DNA from: Candidatus Izemoplasmatales bacterium
GTDB taxonomy: Bacteria; Bacillota_I; Bacilli_A; Izemoplasmatales; Hujiaoplasmataceae
NCBI GenBank assembly: GCA_028694875.1
Contig: JAQVKB010000077.1
Span: 1 to 5,955 of the forward strand
Reading direction: 5' to 3'
Length of the DNA stretch: 5,955 nucleotides
This document shows positions 1 to 4,866 of this stretch, in pieces (within the stretch, counting starts at the first letter, position 1; each line of letters opens with the position of its first letter). Below the pieces are notes generated by a model. That model was not told the origin of the DNA, ran no database searches, and saw nothing but the letters and a program-made list of their open reading frames with translations. Both the position numbers and the translations under genes were made by a program.

Positions 1-24
1 TTATTATATGATCAATATCAATGT

Positions 25-1248
25 CTAGACGTTACTAGAACCCGAAAAACTGATCTCGTCCAATTTGGATAAATTCGCTTGATACAGATAAAAATAACCT
101 TGTTTGGATTTTTGGATATAATTAAATCTCATTAAGTCCTTGATTTTTCCGCGCGTCCAAACTTCCGATTGATTTGCATAATTGGCGATTTCTTCTATTT
201 TAAGTCCTTCTTCCGCAAACAAACTACATTGTACTAAAATATACAGAATGTTTCCTATCTTGGAATTCGCAAACATAGATTGATCAATCTTTTTGCTGTA
301 GTGTCGAAGTCTTGAATACCTTTCATCGAGTTCATTCAACGTAGATTGAAAAGCATCTCTGACAATCGATAGAAACATCATGACAAAAGTACCGATGTCC
401 CCTTTATTCTTATCACTATTGGCCTTTTCAAACGCCTCATAGTACAGTTTTCTCTCTTGTTTGATTTGCTGACTCAACCGATACGCAATGATGGATGTGT
501 ATTCCTCACTTAACAAGTAACTGCTAATAAACCGGTTGACGCGACCATTCCCATTATAGAAGGGATGAATATAACCAAACAAGTAATGAAATAACGCAAT
601 TCGAACAAGGGCTGGCAATTTCAATTCATGTAAATATGTCATGGCCCGCGAAAGCATGTCAATGATTTCTGACTCAGGGTTCACTCCTTCGTGAAGTTTT
701 TTCCCGCTAGCACGAAAAAGATAAACCGTTTTTTGTCGAAATAGCGTTCCATCCAATTGATCGTTCGGATCGGATTCTTGTATTTCTTGAGAAACGAGTT
801 CGTCATAAATGGTGCGAATATCATTCGGTGTCGATAACGGAACTTTCTTCTTATCCATCAAAAAACGATATCGATTCACCATACCAAATAAACGATCTCC
901 GTGACGTAACTCCATTTGAGCAAGAATCTCAGAAATCTCTTTTCGGGTGCTAATGACACCCTCAATGTCATTGGTGTTTTGAATTTCAGTGATTAGCGTG
1001 TTTTTGATGAAGTGATCTTTTGCGATATCAGGAAGGAGATTGGAAAGCGCGAAAAGATCTTTATCGAGTTTTTCTATTTCAACAACCAAAGCATAATGAT
1101 TTGGATGTAAAAACATAAACGCCGGATTTTTTCCAATCAAGAAATCATAATGAATGGAAGATTCGGATTGATAACGTGAAAGGTATTTTTCCTCGTACTC
1201 TTCACGATTTTGATAATACAAATTGTATAAAGAAATATAATCATTCAT
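25..1248 (-). CDS. Fic family protein (AMP-transferase type) with winged-helix C-terminus
   Basis: Fic domain proteins usually transfer AMP (sometimes another phosphate-containing group) from a nucleotide onto a Ser, Thr or Tyr of a target protein. From the chosen start the protein has 407 residues. The catalytic loop HPFYNGNGRVNR lies at about residues 228-239 (bases 532-567), matching HxFx(D/E)GNGRxxR except that Asn232 replaces the usual Asp/Glu that helps hold Mg2+. A TNDIEG segment at about 92-97 fits the (S/T)xxxE(G/N) inhibitory helix, so this is probably a self-inhibited (class II) Fic protein needing no separate antitoxin; none is seen nearby. Residues about 329-389 look like a winged helix-turn-helix. 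An in-frame ATG at 1324-1326 would add 26 residues, but it overlaps the -35 element and lies upstream of the predicted transcript start; ATG 1246-1248 has a GAGGG site 8 bases upstream. The target is unknown. The family call is secure, the activity is inferred. Confidence 0.9.
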   Translation of the reverse strand: MNDYISLYNLYYQNREEYEEKYLSRYQSESSIHYDFLIGKNPAFMFLHPNHYALVVEIEKLDKDLFALSNLLPDIAKDHFIKNTLITEIQNTNDIEGVISTRKEISEILAQMELRHGDRLFGMVNRYRFLMDKKKVPLSTPNDIRTIYDELVSQEIQESDPNDQLDGTLFRQKTVYLFRASGKKLHEGVNPESEIIDMLSRAMTYLHELKLPALVRIALFHYLFGYIHPFYNGNGRVNRFISSYLLSEEYTSIIAYRLSQQIKQERKLYYEAFEKANSDKNKGDIGTFVMMFLSIVRDAFQSTLNELDERYSRLRHYSKKIDQSMFANSKIGNILYILVQCSLFAEEGLKIEEIANYANQSEVWTRGKIKDLMRFNYIQKSKQGYFYLYQANLSKLDEISFSGSSNV

Positions 1249-1256
1249 ATCATATA

Positions 1257-1261
1257 CCCTC
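1257..1261 (-). promoter_or_regulatory. Ribosome binding site deciding the Fic start
   Basis: GAGGG on the minus strand lies 8 bases upstream of ATG 1246-1248. The upstream in-frame ATG at 1324-1326 has no purine-rich site in front of it. Together with the promoter position this favours the 407-residue product over a 433-residue one. Confidence 0.6.
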
Positions 1262-1294
1262 GATATTGGTGTATTTGATGATATTTTATGCCAA

Positions 1295-1323
1295 ATTATA
1301 TCATTAAAATTGCATAATGTATA
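1295..1323 (-). promoter_or_regulatory. Sigma-A type promoter with extended -10 for the Fic gene
   Basis: On the minus strand, TATACA (1318-1323, 4 of 6 to TTGACA) is followed after exactly 17 bases by TATAAT (1295-1300, 6 of 6). TG plus one base (1301-1303) immediately precedes the -10, an extended -10. The predicted transcript start near 1288 leaves a leader of about 40 bases before the ATG at 1246-1248. The promoter lies just past the terminator of the upstream operon, so the Fic gene is probably expressed on its own. Confidence 0.7.
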
Positions 1324-1326
1324 CAT
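1317..1326. repeat. 10-base palindrome over the Fic -35 element, possible operator
   Basis: ATGTATACAT is a perfect palindrome and covers the whole -35 hexamer of the Fic promoter. A repressor bound here would block RNA polymerase. The site is short and AT-rich, so chance occurrence is quite possible, and no regulator gene is visible next to it. Confidence 0.3.
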
Positions 1327-1357
1327 ATATTAGCAAAATGCGACAAATTAATCAAGC

Positions 1358-1404
1358 AAAAAAGAAAAGATGATGAGAGTGGATGAAATTCATTCTCATC
1401 ATCT
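1358..1404 (-). terminator. Rho-independent terminator after the GNAT gene
   Basis: A perfect 11-base inverted repeat (1368-1378 with 1394-1404; arm AGATGATGAGA) encloses 15 bases that can themselves pair into a stem with two G-U pairs, giving about 17 pairs. On the minus strand it runs straight into TTTTCTTTTTT (1358-1368). The plus-strand side has no T-tract, so it acts only for minus-strand transcription. It lies 18 bases beyond the GNAT stop and is the only good terminator in the window, so it probably ends the whole kinase-membrane-GNAT unit and insulates the Fic gene. Confidence 0.92.
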
Positions 1405-1422
1405 AGAAATCAAATACATGAA

Positions 1423-2313
1423 TTAAAGAGTGATACGATAGTATGCCATGGCGTAAAGATTTTGAAAGCCAACTTTTCGATACAAAGAATAAGCAATGGG
1501 GTTTTCAGAATCGACTTGAAGGTAAATCTTTTGGACACCTTTGGAACGCATCCAAAGGATGGATTCGTGGAGTGCAGCTTTCCCGAGTTGTTTTCCGCGA
1601 TATGCGGAATCAATCACAAAACCAAAGATCCAGGCTTCGTCTCCGAAATACTGAAGATGGATTTTTCCGATGATTTGACTTTCTCGTTCGATGAGCATGA
1701 TCTCCATCCCGCGTTTGGCTTCTTCTTCGGGAAGAAACGAAGGATCGAACTCTCCGTCCTCAAACGCACGATTCATTTGATAGATTACTTGGGCATCAGA
1801 GTTGGTCGCGAGGCGCAAAACAATGCCTTTGGAAAGCGATTCAAGTTTCGTTTCCTCTGGCAACAACATTTCATACTCCACATGGTCTAAAACGCCTTGT
1901 TTGGCGTTTATCCACGCCATCCCCGAGGAAGAAGATTGATCGACCAAAGCGAGGTATGTCTTGTGACCCCGAGACAACAATTCCGTTTCCACTTCTTGGA
2001 TGATCTTCGTAAAGATACCATTTCTTCGATATTCAGGTGCAACGAGTCCATTGACTTCGGATTCGTTTCCACCAAAGAAACAGATCCCCGTGTATCCAAT
2101 CAGTTGATCTCCATCATACGCAAGGAATTCACTAGGTCGTCCAGAGATTCCTTGTTTTTGTTTTTCAAAAGCATCCGCAAGTTTGTATTCCAACTCAAAC
2201 TTGAAATGAAGTTGTTCGGTCTTGGCCGCATCCAATTCAAGTTGATGAATCGACTTAACCATCGAAGCATCCACATAAGGTTGGGCAAGAATATTGATCT
2301 TCTTTTTCAACAT
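1423..2313 (-). CDS. Tandem GNAT N-acetyltransferase
   Basis: A 296-residue soluble protein of two GNAT folds; this family moves an acetyl group from acetyl-CoA to an amine. Domain 1 spans about residues 8-150, with acetyl-CoA loop RRNGIF at 96-101 after a VNGLVAPEY strand. Domain 2 spans about 164-296, with RGKQLGKA at 239-246 and the motif B region DSENPIAYSLYRKVGF at 268-283, the classic NxxAxxLYxxxGF ending. The second loop has Gln242 where the (Q/R)xxGxG rule expects Gly, and the first has Phe101 at the last Gly/Ala position. The second domain looks like the better candidate for activity. Upstream in-frame GTG (2320-2322) and ATG (2317-2319) overlap or crowd the Shine-Dalgarno site, so ATG 2311-2313 was chosen. 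It is the last gene before the terminator, 38 bases after the preceding gene. The substrate cannot be told; a small molecule, antibiotic or protein N-terminus are all possible. Confidence 0.93.
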   Translation of the reverse strand: MLKKKINILAQPYVDASMVKSIHQLELDAAKTEQLHFKFELEYKLADAFEKQKQGISGRPSEFLAYDGDQLIGYTGICFFGGNESEVNGLVAPEYRRNGIFTKIIQEVETELLSRGHKTYLALVDQSSSSGMAWINAKQGVLDHVEYEMLLPEETKLESLSKGIVLRLATNSDAQVIYQMNRAFEDGEFDPSFLPEEEAKRGMEIMLIERESQIIGKIHLQYFGDEAWIFGFVIDSAYRGKQLGKAALHESILWMRSKGVQKIYLQVDSENPIAYSLYRKVGFQNLYAMAYYRITL

Positions 2314-2321
2314 AACCATCA

Positions 2322-2327
2322 CCTTCT
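2322..2327 (-). promoter_or_regulatory. Ribosome binding site deciding the GNAT start
   Basis: AGAAGG on the minus strand is 8 bases from ATG 2311-2313. It would be only 2 bases from the ATG at 2317-2319 and overlaps the GTG at 2320-2322, so the third in-frame start is preferred. The three options change the protein by only 3 residues. Confidence 0.6.
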
Positions 2328-2351
2328 AAATAATTGAACGATCCATCATCC

Positions 2352-3392
2352 TCATTGATCCAACTCGTTGGAAGAATGTTCTTTCACCAAAATCGGATAA
2401 TTCTTAAGCGAGGAGAGAAACCGTTCATCCACCGCAAAAAAGGCCCTTCCTTCTTCTCCTTGATTCGTCTCAAACACACAGATGATTCCTTTCGGTGTGG
2501 TTTCAACGCAAATTAGATTCTTCCATCGCTCGCCATAGGATTTTCGACCATGGAAAATCATGAAGCCTTGGGGATTCATCGCATAGCGTTTTTTTGAAGT
2601 ATCCGCAAAGAGTCGAGGATACAAAATTAATAACAACGGAATCGAAATGACCAACGTCACAATCGTAATCCCATCTTGAGAGAACTGTGTAAAGCGGATC
2701 AAAAGCAAGCCTACTGCGACTGAACCCAAAATCAAAAACAGAAAAAACATTACTTTTTGAAATTGAAGCGTGATGTTCTTTCCCCACTCTTGCGTTTGTT
2801 TCTTGAGCTCGAGAAACTTTTCATACGCTTGATCATGGGCCAATGTATCAATCGGTTTTCCCGTTCTCAGTTCGATATGTTTTCTTACAATAGGATCATC
2901 GACAAGAACGACTCCTTCGGTAGGAAATCCATCGACGCCATGATCAAACGAAAGAACGATCCAAGGCATATTTCCTGGAAATTGGATGATTTCTTGAAAA
3001 GAAGAGAATAAATATTCTTTGGTAGTATCCGCTTCAATCCGAATTCCATTTTGGAAAAAGAAGACTCCAGTCCCGCGCTTGGTGAAATCCCCGTTCGAGA
3101 CAATCCCCCATGATACTGGCACAAATGCGTCGCTTCCATCAATCTTTGATAGGGATTCTTTTTTGATTTCTTCCTTGATATGAAGGAATCGTTTTCGATA
3201 CGGAAGAATATAAATGATGGGAATGGCTTCCATTAAAACACCCATCACCACCAAAATAATTCCGAGAGTGATTTGAGTTGTTTCGCCAATCAAATACACT
3301 CCAGGAATAAAAGACCCCAGAAAAAGAACTGGTGGAATTAATACAAACAGAAGGAATCGTTTCGAAAATTGCTTGGGCGGTAAATTCTTCAT
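2352..3392 (-). CDS. Membrane protein with duplicated TM-pair plus PH-like domain architecture, function unknown
   Basis: I do not recognise a named gene. The 346-residue protein starts MKNLPPKQFSKR and shows hydrophobic spans at about 12-30 and 41-62, a basic soluble stretch 65-210, spans at about 212-232 and 241-259, then a soluble tail 260-346. Lys/Arg flanks put the N-terminus and both soluble parts in the cytoplasm (positive-inside rule). Each soluble part holds a similar pattern, short beta strands around a turn and then an aromatic-rich strand (GVFFFQNGIRIE at 109-120; NPQGFMIFHGRK at 273-284, followed by a GERWKNLI strand), which resembles bacterial PH-like/YcxB-type domains that sit after two TM helices. 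The protein may therefore be an internal duplication. The start at ATG 3390-3392 has AGGTG 5 bases upstream; a TTG at 3420-3422 would overlap the previous gene and lacks such a site. The gene lies 19 bases after the other membrane protein gene, so the two products may form a complex. Confidence 0.85.
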   Translation of the reverse strand: MKNLPPKQFSKRFLLFVLIPPVLFLGSFIPGVYLIGETTQITLGIILVVMGVLMEAIPIIYILPYRKRFLHIKEEIKKESLSKIDGSDAFVPVSWGIVSNGDFTKRGTGVFFFQNGIRIEADTTKEYLFSSFQEIIQFPGNMPWIVLSFDHGVDGFPTEGVVLVDDPIVRKHIELRTGKPIDTLAHDQAYEKFLELKKQTQEWGKNITLQFQKVMFFLFLILGSVAVGLLLIRFTQFSQDGITIVTLVISIPLLLILYPRLFADTSKKRYAMNPQGFMIFHGRKSYGERWKNLICVETTPKGIICVFETNQGEEGRAFFAVDERFLSSLKNYPILVKEHSSNELDQ

Positions 3393-3397
3393 CAAAA

Positions 3398-3402
3398 CAC
3401 CT
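3398..3402 (-). promoter_or_regulatory. Ribosome binding site deciding the start of the 346-residue membrane protein
   Basis: AGGTG (within GGTAGGTG) on the minus strand lies 5 bases before ATG 3390-3392, in the 19-base gap after the upstream stop codon. It rules in favour of this ATG over the TTG at 3420-3422. Confidence 0.6.
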
Positions 3403-3411
3403 ACCGTTTCT

Positions 3412-4266
3412 TTACTCGGCAATCATATATTCAAAGCCAAAGAATCCTTGATAGACGGAGATGTTGAAATCATCTCCAACTTGAAGCGTATAGTACCTTG
3501 TGGAAGAAACACCAACTGTGTGTTCCTCTCCTTCGTAGAGAATCGTCACATTGTATGTCGTCACGCTTCTAGAACCCGTATGAACATCCAACTCGATGAT
3601 CTCAGTCGTATAGGTGACGGGTTCACTTCCATCGAGAGTATAGTTGAAAAAGGATGTACAAAGAAAACTGAGAAAAAAAGGACCCATAATGAAGAGAATG
3701 CTGTATATCCATCGCGATTCGTCTTTTGTGTCAATCTTGCCTTTCCATAACAATACCATCAACACAGAACCAATCAATGCTGTTGGCAGTAAACTCCATA
3801 ACACAAGGGATCTTTCATCAAATAGATCAAGGTCGGTGGTCTGCGCCAATAAGGAAATTCCCACCAACAAGGACAAAATGAACAAACGATTGGATCTGAG
3901 ATCGACATCTTTCTTTCCTTGATATTGAACATACACTGTAATGACAAAAGAAAGAATCATCCAAAGAAATAATAAATTAAGTCCCGTACGAGTAGAAACC
4001 CAATATCGACTGATTAAAAGAATCATCGGAAAGACGAACAACCAAACTCGTTCAAGAACATGCATCTCTTTGGCGTTAATCAGTGGTAGTTCAAAGAAGA
4101 ACACAAAGAGTGCAACCAATCCAATGGTTTGCCATGGTTCATTCATCAAGACACCGCCAAATACATAGGGAGTATCCAAAAAGGTGATAAAGAAACCTAT
4201 ACCAAAGGTTGTCCACATCAAAATCTTTCCTGGTAACTTCTTCTTGTCTACAACTCTTTTTGCCAT
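3412..4266 (-). CDS. Polytopic membrane protein with extracytoplasmic beta-rich C-terminus, function unknown
   Basis: I do not recognise a named gene. The 284-residue protein has seven likely TM segments at about residues 15-31, 48-62, 72-88, 95-115, 126-142, 154-174 and 186-208. Loops alternate cleanly: basic ones (MAKRVVDKKK at the start, GKKDVDLRSNR at 117-127, WKGKIDTKDESR at 174-185) and neutral or acidic ones (TTDLDLFDERS at 143-153). The prediction is N-terminus inside and C-terminus outside. The last 75 residues are beta-rich: a SVTTYNVTILYEGEEHTVG strand pair at 234-252, then a VGDDFNISVYQG segment at 263-274. This recalls DUF3592-type domains, a weak resemblance only. The start ATG 4264-4266 has GAGGAG 5 bases upstream; an upstream TTG (4306-4308) has no such support. 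The gene overlaps the end of the kinase gene by 19 bases, which suggests coupled translation. A transporter or receptor role cannot be claimed. Confidence 0.85.
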   Translation of the reverse strand: MAKRVVDKKKLPGKILMWTTFGIGFFITFLDTPYVFGGVLMNEPWQTIGLVALFVFFFELPLINAKEMHVLERVWLFVFPMILLISRYWVSTRTGLNLLFLWMILSFVITVYVQYQGKKDVDLRSNRLFILSLLVGISLLAQTTDLDLFDERSLVLWSLLPTALIGSVLMVLLWKGKIDTKDESRWIYSILFIMGPFFLSFLCTSFFNYTLDGSEPVTYTTEIIELDVHTGSRSVTTYNVTILYEGEEHTVGVSSTRYYTLQVGDDFNISVYQGFFGFEYMIAE

Positions 4267-4820
4267 AAAATCTCCTCGAGTATAAAAGGGGCTTCTCCCG
4301 AAATACAAACATGGGCATATTTCTCTGGATGTTGAGAAGCAACATAATATTCTTCGCTAGGCATCCATTCATTGACCCATAAAGAACGCATATGTTCTCC
4401 ATCGCGTTCCATCCCTCGCTTCAAACGAAGTTCATAGGGTGCTTCTACCCAAATGGCATAATCGATATAAGGGCGTATGGAAACATCGAGGGCGCGAACG
4501 CCCTCGAGGATGAGTGTTTCACATTGAGTGATTTCAATCCATTCAGCAAGCTTGTCTTCAACCCAGTCATAACGTTGGTATCGAATCGGTCGTTTCTCGA
4601 CAAAAGGAAGAATGACTTGTTCGAGTAAGCGCGGAAGATCGTAGTTGACAGCTTCGAAGTCGCCATAAGTTCTTTTGTGAGTGGGGTGATAGAAATCGTC
4701 CGTATGGATGACGATTGAATTAGGCAGATAGTCTTTGAGCAAGGAAGCTAGGGTTGTTTTGCCAGAGGCAGCATAGCCACCGATGGCGATGAGATTGGTG
4801 GAAATAGTATTCATACTCAT
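4248..4820 (-). CDS. Uridine kinase-like P-loop kinase
   Basis: A 190-residue cytoplasmic P-loop NTPase of the uridine kinase/phosphoribulokinase type, which uses ATP to phosphorylate a nucleoside or a similar small hydroxyl substrate. Visible motifs: Walker A GYAASGKT at residues 15-22; TDDFY at 40-44, the family's acceptor-site motif after strand 2; YDW at 84-86 in the substrate region; a Walker-B-like LILEGVR at 103-109; and a LID-type RLKRGMERD at 132-140. Length is close to the shorter members of the family. ATG 4818-4820 was chosen because GGGGAG lies 7 bases upstream; ATG 4812-4814 two codons later is possible, and a TTG at 4872-4874 would overlap the helicase gene with no ribosome binding site. 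The family call is firm. Uridine as substrate is not shown: these short forms also include kinases of other nucleosides and many uncharacterised ones. It heads the four-gene cluster and overlaps the next gene. Confidence 0.92.
   Translation of the reverse strand: MSMNTISTNLIAIGGYAASGKTTLASLLKDYLPNSIVIHTDDFYHPTHKRTYGDFEAVNYDLPRLLEQVILPFVEKRPIRYQRYDWVEDKLAEWIEITQCETLILEGVRALDVSIRPYIDYAIWVEAPYELRLKRGMERDGEHMRSLWVNEWMPSEEYYVASQHPEKYAHVCISGEAPFILEEILWQKEL
4272..4277 (-). promoter_or_regulatory. Ribosome binding site inside the kinase 3' end
   Basis: GAGGAG on the minus strand lies 5 bases before ATG 4264-4266 and within the last codons of the kinase gene. It fixes the start of the 284-residue membrane protein and shows the 19-base gene overlap is real and not a start-choice error. 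Confidence 0.75.
4486..4507 (-). repeat. Perfect 9-bp GC-rich hairpin inside the kinase gene
   Basis: TCGAGGGCG (4486-4494) and CGCCCTCGA (4499-4507) pair perfectly around a 4-base loop that reads TTCG in the minus-strand mRNA. It covers the codons for the LEGVRALD segment (residues about 105-112). No T-tract follows, so it is not a terminator. Much of it is forced by the conserved coding motif, though codon choice (CTC, GAG, GGC, GCC, CTC) makes the pairing complete. Confidence 0.6.
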
Positions 4821-4827
4821 ATCATCT

Positions 4828-4833
4828 CTCCCC
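4828..4833 (-). promoter_or_regulatory. Ribosome binding site deciding the kinase start
   Basis: GGGGAG on the minus strand is 7 bases from ATG 4818-4820 and 13 bases from the next in-frame ATG (4812-4814). This favours the first of the two closely spaced ATG codons. Confidence 0.6.
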
Positions 4834-4866
4834 GAAACAAATCGACGGCATATATCTACACGAAAC

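Noticed and set aside
1..24. Short repeated TTGATA/TTGATC sequence downstream of the Fic stop
   Set aside because: Only 24 bases are available, and no stem with a T-tract can be seen before the window ends.
1462..2337. Two long plus-strand open frames (142 and 146 codons) opposite the GNAT gene
   Set aside because: They lie wholly antisense to a gene with clear GNAT motifs, have no plausible ribosome binding site or recognisable domain, and such frames arise readily from the codon bias of the opposite strand.
2314..2354. Reassignment of TGA to Trp, joining the 346-residue membrane protein to the GNAT gene
   Set aside because: TGG is used for Trp throughout, other genes end in TAG or TAA, and the GNAT gene has its own ribosome binding site in the gap.
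4267..4308. Longer start (TTG 4306-4308) for the 284-residue membrane protein
   Set aside because: No ribosome binding site and deeper overlap with the kinase gene; ATG 4264-4266 has GAGGAG 5 bases upstream.
4486..4507. Hairpin in the kinase gene as an intrinsic terminator
   Set aside because: The minus-strand sequence after the stem has no run of T, and it would interrupt a complete gene.
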